Counted from the first letter of the stretch, positions 1 to 7,060 are shown. The stretch: 60,999 nucleotides of DNA from Deltaproteobacteria bacterium (GCA_016218765.1 JACRCZ010000077.1:1-60999); one strand, 5' to 3'. The notes: generated by a model from the letters alone, not told the origin. Numbers and translations: made by a program.

Positions 1-551
1 ACCCGCGGGACGCCGGCGAAGTAGTCGAAGGCCTGGGCGTGGCCGCGCAGGAAGCTCTCCAGGGTCTGGTCCACCGTGAACAGGCCATCGATCCCGCGGC
101 ACCAGGACAGCACCATCACGAAGCCGGAAAGCGGGCGCCGGCCCCTCCCGATGGCAATGCTGCCGAAGGAGCCCCAGTCCGCCTGCGCTTCCTCTCCGGG
201 CAGCACCGTCAGCCGCAGGTACGCTTCCGTGGTCGACGGCGGACGCAGGCGCGACACGACGCGGCGCACCTGTGACGAGGAACGGCCGGTGTAGCCCCGG
301 TCCTTGATCATCTCGAAGATCCGCGAGGCGCAGACCTTGGGGTACCGGCCCAGCGTCTCCCGCATGAAGGGCAGGTAGGGATCCATCTTCGAGCCCCGGG
401 TCGTGCCGCCCATCGTGCGGAAGCTGTCCACCCCGATCGCCGCCGCCACCGTTTCGTGGTGCACGCCGAGCGCCGACGAGATCGTCCCCACCGGCCAGTG
501 CTCCGCGTAGAAGAGCCGCCGGATCTCGGCCTTCGTCTCCGCCGTGATCAT
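1..551 (-). CDS. istA: IS21-family transposase IstA (N-terminal part)
   Basis: The visible 183 residues are the N-terminal part of an IstA-type DDE transposase, which catalyses strand cutting and joining for an IS21 element with the IstB ATPase. The N-terminus reads as a helix-turn-helix DNA-binding region (MITAETKAEIRRLFYAEHWP, then VGTISSALGVHHETVAAA). A stretch ending LPGEEAQADWGSFGSI matches the beginning of the catalytic core, where the D of QADWG is the first acidic residue of the triad. The rest of the core is cut off by the window edge. ATG at 551 is preceded by a GGAGGAG sequence on the minus strand. The identity is secure; whether the copy is intact cannot be judged here. Confidence 0.9.
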   Translation of the reverse strand, partial: MITAETKAEIRRLFYAEHWPVGTISSALGVHHETVAAAIGVDSFRTMGGTTRGSKMDPYLPFMRETLGRYPKVCASRIFEMIKDRGYTGRSSSQVRRVVSRLRPPSTTEAYLRLTVLPGEEAQADWGSFGSIAIGRGRRPLSGFVMVLSWCRGIDGLFTVDQTLESFLRGHAQAFDYFAGVPR

Positions 552-572
552 GTTCTCCTCCTCCCGTGCTGC

Positions 573-1034
573 TCACGTCCGCCGCGGCGGCTCCCGCCGG
601 TGCCGCGGCACCGGCCACCACACCACCCAGCGCGACGCCCGGCCGCACACCGCGCAGCGCACCTCCCGCCCCAACCGTTTCCGACCTCCTCGCTCCACAT
701 CGCCCTGCTCCCCGGCGGGCAGCGCAGGCGCCGTCACCTTGACGGCGGGCCTGCCCGCCGAGGCGACCGTGCCCGAGGACGATGGCTCCCCTCGACCCTG
801 ATCCGTCACGCGCAGCCGCAAACGCTCCCGGTAGCCGGCTTGCCGGTCACGGTGATCGCCGCGGCCCTCCTCAGTCCCCTGGTGCCGGTTCCGGGCGTCC
901 CGCATCTGCCTGGTCCGCGACAGCTTCCGGCAGGAACTACCCGGGCAATACGCGTGGCCCCGATCGCAGCATCGGCAGATGCAGAAGATCCGGCCGCACC
1001 ACCGGCACGGCCGATAGCGAAGCGCGTCGCACAC
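573..1034 (-). CDS. Cys-rich accessory protein of the IS21 element
   Basis: A 153-residue basic protein starting at a GTG. The N-terminal half is rich in cysteine: CRWCGRIFCICRCCDRGHAY is followed by CPGSSCRKLSR and then RHQGTEEGRGDHRDRQ, which looks like a zinc-binding, nucleic-acid-binding fold. From memory, small ORFs with the same RHQ-EGR-DHRDRQ-YR-VTDQG signature accompany IS elements in many deltaproteobacterial genomes; I know of no assigned function. The C-terminal third is low in recognisable features and may be less constrained. It ends 21 bp before istA and probably shares its transcript. A role in target choice or in regulating transposition is possible but is only a guess. Confidence 0.65.
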   Translation of the reverse strand: MCDALRYRPCRWCGRIFCICRCCDRGHAYCPGSSCRKLSRTRQMRDARNRHQGTEEGRGDHRDRQAGYRERLRLRVTDQGRGEPSSSGTVASAGRPAVKVTAPALPAGEQGDVERGGRKRLGREVRCAVCGRASRWVVWWPVPRHRREPPRRT

Positions 1035-1211
1035 GTCCCCGTCCGCCCGTGGTCGGGCTGGACAAGGAGCGCGAGGACGTGCGAGAAGGGGATCGTACCA
1101 ACCGCGGCGTCATCGCGGAACAGAGAGGGCTCGGGGATGCAACCCCCGGGCCCTCGCCGTTTCCGGCCCACCCGGGCGGCCGCGGCTTCTACACGCTCTG
1201 CTCCGATATCG

Positions 1212-1403
1212 CTACCCGGTCGGCCTCAGGCGCAGGAAGCCGCGATTTCCCATGCGCGCCCACACCTCGCGGTCTCGATCGAGCACGCGCCAGACCACCC
1301 GACCTCGGCACCGAAGTCGGTACGGGCCGGGGAGGGGTGGGATCAGCTTCCCGCCGACGCACGCGTCGAGCGGCTTCCAGGGGGTCCACCGGATCGAGCG
1401 CAT
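1212..1403 (-). CDS. short hypothetical protein, copy A of the repeated leader-ORF family
   Basis: A 63-residue basic protein. Its first 17 residues (MRSIRWTPWKPLDACVG) are nearly identical to those of the ORFs starting at 2702 and 3401. The following PGPYRLRCRGRVVWRVLDRD also aligns with the 119-residue copy (PGAYSIRCRGRLVRRAIGSD), but this copy stops soon after, so it looks truncated or diverged. ATG at 1403 follows a GGAGG by 7 nt; a GTG directly in front would be too close. That GGAGG is part of the hairpin at 1406-1433. No function is known. Confidence 0.5.
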   Translation of the reverse strand: MRSIRWTPWKPLDACVGGKLIPPLPGPYRLRCRGRVVWRVLDRDREVWARMGNRGFLRLRPTG

Positions 1404-1434
1404 CACCGTGCCTCCGGTAGGAGGATATCACGGC
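1352..1434 (-). repeat. 83-bp repeated gene-start module, copy A
   Basis: Direct repeat shared with 2651-2733 and 3350-3432. It spans the SD hairpin and the first 17 or so codons of a small ORF on the minus strand. Copies differ mainly in the hairpin loop, in the bulge and in a few codons, while the pairing bases are preserved. Confidence 0.85.
1406..1433 (-). promoter_or_regulatory. Shine-Dalgarno-sequestering hairpin, copy A
   Basis: Read on the minus strand: CCGTG-atat-CCTCC-TACC-GGAGG-CACGG, ending 2 nt before the ATG at 1403. CCTCC pairs with GGAGG (the ribosome binding site) and CCGTG with CACGG, giving a ten-pair stem with a 4-nt bulge and a 4-nt loop. Translation of the leader ORF should therefore be low unless the stem is opened. 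Activity is inferred from sequence only. Confidence 0.6.
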
Positions 1435-1533
1435 GGGGAGGGCGGTGGCGACGGGGACGGCGACTGGCCCAGGCGAGCCTCCCTGACAGCCGTCGCAGAG
1501 GACGGACGGGAAACGCGCGACCGACTCGCGTCT

Positions 1534-2349
1534 TCATGGGGCCGCTTCGTCTCGTGCGGGTCTCGCGGAATCCAAGTGGCGGAAGAGCATGCTGAGGAGG
1601 GCCAATGCCTCAAGCGCATCCGGCAGGCTCCGGCCGAGCGCGACATCGTGGGCCGGAGGATTTCTCAGCGCCTGGACGACGCCCATGAACAAATGCCCCA
1701 ACCCCTGCTGCTCGTCCTCGCAAGCGCGTGCCGACCCGCGATAGAAACGCAGCAGCGGGGCATCTCCGCAGAACACCTTACCGATCAGCTTGACGCCGTC
1801 GAGGTCAGCCTGACCGCTCCGGCCCTTGACGGTGCCGACCAGCGCGATGCTCGTGTCCAGAACGGCCTGCCGATAGTGACCGTTTACGAATAGCGCGCGC
1901 GCCACCTGCCCGACGGCGGGATGCAACTCGCGCTCGTCGAAGATCCTGCTCCGGACATCGGCTGACTCGCACGCCAGAACCGTTTGCGCCGGTTCCACGA
2001 TCAACTCGACGATGCCGGTGGTCGTCGGGAACCTGCCGACGCCGCCCTGGTGCTGGTCGTAGTTGGGCTCAAGAACGACGACTCCCTTCGCCCAGACGTC
2101 GAACTCCGCGGGCAACTGGAATGCTGCTCGCAGCAAGTCGCGATCCACGTGCCATAGCCGCGAGCGTACCGTGAACCAATTGACCCCAGCGGTCAGCAGT
2201 TCCTTCTCGACTAGGCGGATGGCCTTGCGCCTGCCCGGAGCGCCAGGGAACGGAAAGGCGATGACGACTCCGGGCTGCCCGTCCGCGTCATCCCCCATCG
2301 GCTCCCAGACCAGCCCACCTGTGGTCCCGTGCCCGATGATCCTCAACAT
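1534..2349 (-). CDS. TIGR02391 (Ymh)-like protein
   Basis: A 271-residue protein starting MLRIIGHGTTGGLVW. The C-terminal part, from about residue 150, has the look of the TIGR02391/Ymh family: HPAVGQVARALFVNGHYRQA, a VKGRSG-DLDG region, QQGLGHLFMGVVQALRNPPA-HD and LEALALLSMLFRHLDSA. This family is found in phage-defence and accessory islands and is of unknown activity. The first ~140 residues (PFPGAPGRRKAIRLVEKELL and so on) are not recognised. ATG at 2349 overlaps the end of the upstream 119-residue ORF by 7 bp, so the two are probably translationally coupled. The link to defence is contextual inference. Confidence 0.7.
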   Translation of the reverse strand: MLRIIGHGTTGGLVWEPMGDDADGQPGVVIAFPFPGAPGRRKAIRLVEKELLTAGVNWFTVRSRLWHVDRDLLRAAFQLPAEFDVWAKGVVVLEPNYDQHQGGVGRFPTTTGIVELIVEPAQTVLACESADVRSRIFDERELHPAVGQVARALFVNGHYRQAVLDTSIALVGTVKGRSGQADLDGVKLIGKVFCGDAPLLRFYRGSARACEDEQQGLGHLFMGVVQALRNPPAHDVALGRSLPDALEALALLSMLFRHLDSARPARDEAAP

Positions 2350-2702
2350 CTCGTTTGCTCCTCCAGTTGGGGCGCATGGCCACCGGCGACCGCGGTGTCC
2401 CAGCAGACCTCCAGCCTCTCGGGCGGGTACCGTCGGTGCAACCCGACCTCCCGGTACCTCCACCCCGCCATGTGGCCGTGGCGGGCTTTGGGGGCGATGG
2501 CGCACCTGAAGAACGCCGCCAGGCGCGTGCGAAGGCGCACGCTCTTGCCGACGTCGAGCACGCCCTCCCGGTCGCTGCCGATGGCCCGCCGCACCAACCT
2601 CCCCCGGCACCTGATGCTGTACGCGCCGGGGTCGGAGGGGATCCGCTTCTCGCCGACGCAGGTGCCGAGCGGCTTCCAGGTGGTCCACCGGGTCGAGCGC
2701 AT
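2343..2702 (-). CDS. GIY-YIG-like small protein, copy B of the leader-ORF family
   Basis: A 119-residue basic protein and the longest member of the three-copy family. After the shared N-terminus (MRSTRWTTWKPLGTCVG) comes PGAYSIRCRGRLVRRAIG, then GVLDVGKSVRLRTRLAAFF and GHMAGWRYREVGLHRRYPP. The GAY...LDVG spacing followed by S-x2-LR-RL and a GHxAGWRY segment resembles a divergent GIY-YIG nuclease fold; the classical YIG is replaced, so catalysis is doubtful. ATG at 2702 lies 7 nt after the hairpin GGAGG. Its end overlaps the start of the TIGR02391-like gene. The fold is a tentative reading. Confidence 0.55.
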   Translation of the reverse strand: MRSTRWTTWKPLGTCVGEKRIPSDPGAYSIRCRGRLVRRAIGSDREGVLDVGKSVRLRTRLAAFFRCAIAPKARHGHMAGWRYREVGLHRRYPPERLEVCWDTAVAGGHAPQLEEQTRC

Positions 2703-2733
2703 CACCGTGCCTCCGGTGGGAGGGTATCACGGC
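2651..2733 (-). repeat. 83-bp repeated gene-start module, copy B
   Basis: Second copy of the module described at 1352-1434, in front of the 119-residue ORF and the TIGR02391-like gene. Confidence 0.85.
2705..2732 (-). promoter_or_regulatory. Shine-Dalgarno-sequestering hairpin, copy B
   Basis: Minus strand: CCGTG-atac-CCTCC-CACC-GGAGG-CACGG, ending 2 nt before the ATG at 2702. Both stem halves are identical to copy A; the loop and the bulge differ. Confidence 0.6.
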
Positions 2734-2775
2734 AGTGGCGGCGGGGACGATGACGGCGGTGAACCGCAGGTGCGG

Positions 2776-3303
2776 CTACCCTTCGGCTGGTCCGGGGTAC
2801 AGCCCAAAGCTCCGCCCTTGCTTTCGTCGGTGGACGCGGCCGAGTTCGGCCAACCAGTAGCAAACCTCGCGGACCGCATCGGCTTCCGCAGCCACGAGCG
2901 CCGGGAACTTCGTCTGCAGTACGCCCGGCTGCGCGCTCACCGTCGCCAGGATCCGGTCGTTCAACGCTGCATGGTGCACGCCGCGGGCGACGACCCCACG
3001 CCACACCTCGGTCCCCGGGACCGAGGCCAGTCGCTGTCGGGCCTCCGACAGCGCCTGCGTGTTGCCCGTCACGGCGAAGAGGATGCACGCGTCGGCGAGG
3101 AACAGCCCCGGCCCGTTCAGCGCGTCGGGCCTCTTCCCGGTCTCAAGGTACCACCCCGCGTATGGGGCGAGGCACGCGACGGCATGTCGAGCATGTTCAA
3201 CCGCTTCAGCGAGACGACGAGCGGATCGTGCCTCCTCGAATCGGGCCTTGGCCTCGAAGTAGGCATCCACCCTGTCCCCAGTGGCGCGGTCGTTGGCGGT
3301 CAC
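2776..3303 (-). CDS. hypothetical helical protein of the accessory island
   Basis: A 175-residue protein starting at GTG 3303 (VTANDRATGDRVDAYFEAKA). It is mostly helical and soluble by appearance (ARFEEARSARRLAEAVEHAR, FLADACILFAVTGNTQALSE, ALVAAEADAVREVCYWLAEL), and it ends in a short basic tail. I do not recognise a family; the repeated helix pairs could be TPR-like, but the spacing is not regular enough to claim it. The GTG overlaps the stop codon of the 33-codon leader ORF (GTGA) and is preceded by GGAGGA, so coupling is likely. It occupies the same place behind the leader module as the TIGR02391-like gene does behind copy B. Confidence 0.65.
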   Translation of the reverse strand: MTANDRATGDRVDAYFEAKARFEEARSARRLAEAVEHARHAVACLAPYAGWYLETGKRPDALNGPGLFLADACILFAVTGNTQALSEARQRLASVPGTEVWRGVVARGVHHAALNDRILATVSAQPGVLQTKFPALVAAEADAVREVCYWLAELGRVHRRKQGRSFGLYPGPAEG

Positions 3304-3401
3304 GGCGTCCTCCTCCCGTGCATCGCGCCGGGCACGGCTGGGTACGGGTCGCCGACGCACGCATTGAGCGGCTTCCAGGTGGTCCACCGGATCGAGCGCA
3401 T
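3300..3401 (-). CDS. 33-residue leader peptide, copy C of the leader-ORF family
   Basis: The ORF begins MRSIRWTTWKPLNACVG like copies A and B, then continues only as DPYPAVPGAMHGRRTP before a TGA that overlaps the GTG of the next gene. It looks like a truncated family member now serving as an upstream leader ORF. Too short for confident protein function. Confidence 0.5.
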   Translation of the reverse strand: MRSIRWTTWKPLNACVGDPYPAVPGAMHGRRTP

Positions 3402-3432
3402 CACCGTGCCTCCGGTGGGAGGGTATCACGGC
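3350..3432 (-). repeat. 83-bp repeated gene-start module, copy C
   Basis: Third copy of the module described at 1352-1434, in front of the 33-codon leader and the helical protein gene. Confidence 0.85.
3404..3431 (-). promoter_or_regulatory. Shine-Dalgarno-sequestering hairpin, copy C
   Basis: Minus strand: CCGTG-atac-CCTCC-CACC-GGAGG-CACGG, ending 2 nt before the ATG at 3401. It is the same as copy B. Confidence 0.6.
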
Positions 3433-3490
3433 GACGACGGCGGTGACGATGGGGCCGGGGGGCGGAGACGTCGAGCCCCCGGCAATCGAG

Positions 3491-4744
3491 CTAGGTCGTC
3501 GGCGCGGGTGGTTCTGGCGCGTCGTCTTTTCGGGCCTGCGCCAACTCCAAGCTCCGAAGCACGAGCGCCTTGATCGCCCATAGCTGAGCCGGTCCGTCGA
3601 GGTACACGCGAGAAACGCCCCACACGGCAGGGGCATCCTCGACCTCGAACCCCGGAGCGAGCACTCGCGCTTCCGTAGTGGGAACCCACGTGGCGATGTA
3701 GCGCCGCTTCGACGTAACGAAGTACCGCAGAAACCACTTCGTCGGCCGCCTGATCGACACGTTGAAGTAATTGACAGTGTCCCGGGACAGGATCTCCTCT
3801 GCTTTCGTCCCGGCCTTGACGCAGATGTCGCGCACGACATCGAAGAACTGCATTTCCTCGGCCGACGTCTCGATGACCCGTTGCCGCTCCTCCATGGGCT
3901 CTTCCGGACTTGGTGCAGGCTGCACTGCCGCCGCCGGGGCTGAGACCGCGGTCGCCGGATCCGCGGCTTGACGATCAGCCGGTCCGCGCGACTCCTGAAT
4001 CCGCTCGCGCAGCTTCGACAAGAAGTCCTCGCCGATGACGCGGAGCAACGCCGGTTCCACGGCCTCGCGTGCCACTTCCCCGAGGCGCGACATGACGGCC
4101 TTCGTGCGCAGGCCCTTGTAGACGTCCTCGGTCAGCCACTTCAGGAACCCCTCGTCCTCGGCGGGCGCTTTGAGTACCTTCGCCAGCTTCTCGACCATCG
4201 CTTGCCGGTACCGCGAATTCTCGGCGTCCGTCACCAGGGTCTCCGCGTTGAAGGCGTCGCGGCTGAACTTGGACAGGAACTTGGCGACCTTGGTCCAGTC
4301 CGCGTTCGGATCGTCGAGCGAGAAGGTGAAGAAGGGCTCCCGGTCCATCTGGTTCTGGCTCTCCAGGTCGCCGTAGAAGAGGTAGTGGCAGCCGTCGGTG
4401 ATGATCCCGAAGTGAAGGTCCGCCACCTGCGCGATGTACCGCGCAAGCTGGTTCGCCTTCGACGCGAGATCGGTACCGAGCGGCTTCGTCTCGATCACGA
4501 GGAGCGGCTTGGACCCGGTCTTGTCGAAGATGGCGAAGTCCATCCGGTCCGGCTGCCGCTTCCCGTCGGCCTGCGTGAACTCGGCGGCGAACTCGGGCCG
4601 GACCTCCCGCGGCGTGCTCGGGTCGTAGCCGAGCAGGCGGATGAACGGCACGACGAGCGTCATCTTCGCGGTCTCCTCGTTCGCGATGAAGTCGCGGTTC
4701 TCGCGGTACCGCTGCACCAACTCGACCAACTGATTTGCGTCCAT
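3491..4744 (-). CDS. type I restriction HsdR N-terminal domain-like protein
   Basis: A 417-residue protein with a good GGAGGGACCG ribosome site before ATG 4744. Residues ~30-160 resemble the HsdR N-terminal nuclease domain (HSDR_N_2): FIRLLGYDPSTPREVRPEF, RMDFAIFDKTGSKPLLVIET-K with a D...E-x-K pattern, then ASKANQLARYIAQVADLHFG and GIITDGCHYLFYG. No helicase motor follows. Instead there is a helical middle, a Pro/Ala-rich linker near 290-310 and an unrecognised C-terminal domain (EEILSRDTVNYFNVSIRRPT, KWFLRYFVTSKRRYIATWVP). No hsdM or hsdS is nearby. It may be an orphan defence nuclease or a DNA-binding protein. The nuclease motif is visible; activity is not shown. Confidence 0.75.
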   Translation of the reverse strand: MDANQLVELVQRYRENRDFIANEETAKMTLVVPFIRLLGYDPSTPREVRPEFAAEFTQADGKRQPDRMDFAIFDKTGSKPLLVIETKPLGTDLASKANQLARYIAQVADLHFGIITDGCHYLFYGDLESQNQMDREPFFTFSLDDPNADWTKVAKFLSKFSRDAFNAETLVTDAENSRYRQAMVEKLAKVLKAPAEDEGFLKWLTEDVYKGLRTKAVMSRLGEVAREAVEPALLRVIGEDFLSKLRERIQESRGPADRQAADPATAVSAPAAAVQPAPSPEEPMEERQRVIETSAEEMQFFDVVRDICVKAGTKAEEILSRDTVNYFNVSIRRPTKWFLRYFVTSKRRYIATWVPTTEARVLAPGFEVEDAPAVWGVSRVYLDGPAQLWAIKALVLRSLELAQARKDDAPEPPAPTT

Positions 4745-5130
4745 CGGTCCCTCCGCCGCCCGAACGGGTTGCTGGGCGGGCCGCGCTCTGGCCGCACCCC
4801 GTGTCGCCTCCGGCGGCGGCCTTCCTTCTCCGCTGCGGAGATCGAGCGCCGACGTGGCAACGGCCAACGAACCTAGGGATTCTCCGCCGGTCGGCTGTTC
4901 GCGGTCAAGCATCGGTCGGCGGTAGTCGGGCCGCGAAGCAACCGGCAAGACCGCATCCGCCTCGTTGACCGGGACGGTTCCGCAGAGCCTTGCGGCGCTC
5001 GGGCTTCTGGTGCGGTTCAAGAAGAACGGCGAGAAGATGTGGCGGTCGACCGGGAGGGGGTAGCCCGTCCGGTGCCGTCTTCAGCGCAGGGTGCCGCGGA
5101 ACGCGTCCGTCGGTGACCCGTCTCCGACCG
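4745..5130 (-). other. non-coding gap between accessory genes
   Basis: About 386 bp without a convincing gene. Frames open here are opposite-strand artefacts of the GC-rich sequence. It should hold the promoter of the HsdR-like gene, but no clear -35/-10 pair was found. Confidence 0.4.
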
Positions 5131-5721
5131 TCAGCCGGGGGGAAGCGCCTTCCAGTGGGGCCAGCGTCGACCGGCCGAGGCCAGCGCGGACTTGATGACC
5201 TTCGGCCGCAGCCACAGCCCGATGTCGAGGAACACCGCCTGGGCGAACGTGAGCACCGTCTCCGGCTCGGCGTAGGGCTGGACGAGCGCTTGGACGGTGC
5301 GAAGGAACAGCTCCCGGCCGCCCAGCAGCGTCAGGTGGGCGTGCTCGTAGTCGATGTACTTCACCCACGGCCGGGTTTCAGGTCCCTTCGGACGCGGCTT
5401 CACCCCAAGCACCGCACGCGCCTGGTCGTGCAGAAGCGACCGCGATGGAACCTCTGGCGGGCCGTTGCGGAAGATGCGCTCCGCCTCCCGCAGACCGGCG
5501 TCGGCGTCGAGCTTCTCGAACTCCTCGGGCTCGCCGGTGAAGAGGTAGGCGACGGCACCGACCAACCGGGCGACCTCGGTGATCGCCCGGTCAACCTTGT
5601 AGGACTGCGCCAGCGTCCGGTGGACCGGCTCGAACGCCCAGTCGTCCTCGGCCTCGGGCGAGAAGCGCCGCTGGAGAAACGCCTGGACGCGCCCGACGCG
5701 ATCTTGGGGGAACTCGATCAT
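5131..5721 (-). CDS. hypothetical protein, third gene of a coupled operon
   Basis: A 196-residue protein starting MIEFPQDRVGRVQAFLQRRF at ATG 5721, preceded by GGAGGAGACC. It appears soluble and largely helical, with HRTLAQSYKVDRAITEVARL, VGAVAYLFTGEPEEFEKLDA and LRTVQALVQPYAEPETVLTF. I do not recognise the family. Its ATG overlaps the stop of the 109-residue gene (ATGA), which in turn touches the zinc-ribbon gene, so the three are co-translated. Accessory-island context only. Confidence 0.65.
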   Translation of the reverse strand: MIEFPQDRVGRVQAFLQRRFSPEAEDDWAFEPVHRTLAQSYKVDRAITEVARLVGAVAYLFTGEPEEFEKLDADAGLREAERIFRNGPPEVPSRSLLHDQARAVLGVKPRPKGPETRPWVKYIDYEHAHLTLLGGRELFLRTVQALVQPYAEPETVLTFAQAVFLDIGLWLRPKVIKSALASAGRRWPHWKALPPG

Positions 5722-6047
5722 GGTCTCCTCCTTGGCCGGTTGCCAGAAGCCCGTCCTGAGACCCGCTCCCCGGAACGGTCGGCAACCGCGATCTCCTTGG
5801 CCCGCCGGAAGTCCTCCTCGGCGCGGACGAGCAGGTTCACGCGGCGCGCCTTGGACAGCCGCCGAGCACCTGCGCGGCGGAGAAGCCCGTCGCCACGGTC
5901 GAACTCCTGCCGGGCGCTGGCGTGACGCCGGACACCAGCACGGGACGCCAGAGCACGGGCGAAGCAGGCGTCCTCGGTCGACGACACGACGGCGATGTCT
6001 TCCTCGTCGTCGAGCCAAGTGGGGAGCAGGACGATCAGCTTGGCCAT
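5718..6047 (-). CDS. hypothetical protein, middle gene of a coupled operon
   Basis: A 109-residue, strongly basic protein (MAKLIVLLPTWLDDEEDIAV at the N-terminus; RRAGARRLSKARRVNLLVRA in the middle). No family is recognised. The ATG at 6047 shares its first base pair with the preceding stop (TAATG on the minus strand), and its own stop overlaps the next ATG (ATGA). This tight packing is the main support for it being a gene; the Arg-rich C-terminus could be partly an artefact of base composition. Confidence 0.5.
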   Translation of the reverse strand: MAKLIVLLPTWLDDEEDIAVVSSTEDACFARALASRAGVRRHASARQEFDRGDGLLRRAGARRLSKARRVNLLVRAEEDFRRAKEIAVADRSGERVSGRASGNRPRRRP

Positions 6048-6262
6048 TACCGTCCTCGTCGGCGTCGAGGCGGCATCGGGCCGAGGGCGTGACCAGGGAC
6101 CGGGTAGCCTTTCATCCTGGCGATCCATCGCCTCCCGCACCCTGGGCACCTCAGCTCGGCCTCCCACTCGCCCGGCTTGCACGGCGGGTCGTGCGCGAGT
6201 TCACCGCGCTTGCCGCACCGCGGGCACTTCACGGGTGCCAACACGATTCTCGTCACGCCCAT
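6047..6262 (-). CDS. small zinc-ribbon protein, first gene of a coupled operon
   Basis: A 71-residue protein with two CxxC knuckles: CPRCGKRG near residue 13 and CPGCGRRW near residue 39, with one further Cys (PPCKPGEW) between them. This is a zinc-ribbon arrangement typical of nucleic-acid or protein-contact modules; no enzyme domain is attached. ATG at 6262 follows GGGAGGTGGAGC, a strong ribosome site. It leads the three-gene operon 6262-5131. Confidence 0.65.
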   Translation of the reverse strand: MGVTRIVLAPVKCPRCGKRGELAHDPPCKPGEWEAELRCPGCGRRWIARMKGYPVPGHALGPMPPRRRRGR

Positions 6263-6859
6263 GCTCCACCTCCCGCCGCTCGGACGGCGGCGCTGCGACA
6301 GGATCTGACGCCGGTGGTGGCCGACGACCGGCGCGGCCTCCTCGGCGGTTCACCGTTCGCTCCGAAGGCGACCGAAGTCAACGGACTGTGGGCGGAAAAC
6401 GCCGTGGTTCCGCGTGCTCGTGCTGTACGCACCTGCTTGACCTCTGACGCCTGGAGGCCACAGACGTCGCCTCCGTCGACGGCGTCGCCGGGGGACGCTT
6501 CCTGCGCCGCCCCGAGGGCGGCGGACGTCGCCGTCACGACGGGCGGGGCTGCCCTGCAATTCGCCTGGCTTTGCAGAATCGGCGGGAACGACGTGATCAC
6601 GGCACGTTGCGTCCGGCGAGATCGCCAGATCTGGGGTCACCGGCGTCGGGTGGAGCCGTCGTCGAGGACATCGACATCATCTACTCCCCCGCCGGACGAC
6701 GCCGTCGGGATCAAGGCGTCCGTGATCCGCGGGCGAAGAAGCGCCGACCGAAGAGGCAACTTGCGGGTTTCAGCTCAGCGTCGTATTCTAGTCCAACTGG
6801 CGCGCCGCTGGGGCTACCGTCCCAACGGTTTCGCGTGCATCGACACGGGAGGAGGCGTC
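6263..6859 (+). other. gene-poor stretch with a sigma70-like promoter at its right end
   Basis: About 600 bp without a gene I can defend. Open frames on both strands are compositional. The only clear signal is the promoter at 6761-6789 facing right. Confidence 0.4.
6761..6789 (+). promoter_or_regulatory. sigma70-like promoter
   Basis: TTGCGG (6761-6766), 17-bp spacer, TATTCT (6784-6789). It points to the small ORF at 6860, whose predicted leader would be about 65 nt. Confidence 0.45.
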
Positions 6860-7060
6860 ATGGTAGACCAGAAAGCCAAACGGGGAGTGGATCCGGCGAA
6901 GGAGAGTCGGACGGAGAACAGCGGTGAGGCCGGTTTGTCGCCGGGAAACAGCGCTGGCCTCCTGCTCGCGAGAATCTGCGTCAATTCGGACGGCCTCACA
7001 AATGATCGTCCTGTTCAGTTGCGGGAAATCACGGCGAAGCGGCGAGAAACTGGATCCTGA
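6860..7060 (+). CDS. possible small protein overlapping the HAD gene end
   Basis: A 66-residue hydrophilic ORF (MVDQKAKRGVDPAKESRTEN ... RPVQLREITAKRRETGS) with a strong GGAGGAGG ribosome site 5 nt before the ATG, downstream of a good promoter. Local GC is lower than the window average. It overlaps the last 32 bp of the convergent HAD gene. No family recognised. Support comes from the signals in front of it rather than from the protein. Confidence 0.35.
   Translation: MVDQKAKRGVDPAKESRTENSGEAGLSPGNSAGLLLARICVNSDGLTNDRPVQLREITAKRRETGS

Larger units (their letters stand above)
1..1034 (-). mobile_element. IS21-family insertion sequence, one end (partial)
   Basis: This is the start of an IS21-type element whose remainder lies beyond position 1. 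It contains a Cys-rich accessory ORF followed 21 bp later by an IstA-type transposase, both on the minus strand. The helper ATPase gene (istB) would follow IstA and is not in the window. I could not identify the terminal inverted repeat, which should lie upstream of 1034, so the boundary is approximate. The neighbouring ORF at 1212-1403 is short compared with its paralogue at 2343-2702, which may reflect insertion nearby (inference). Confidence 0.75.
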
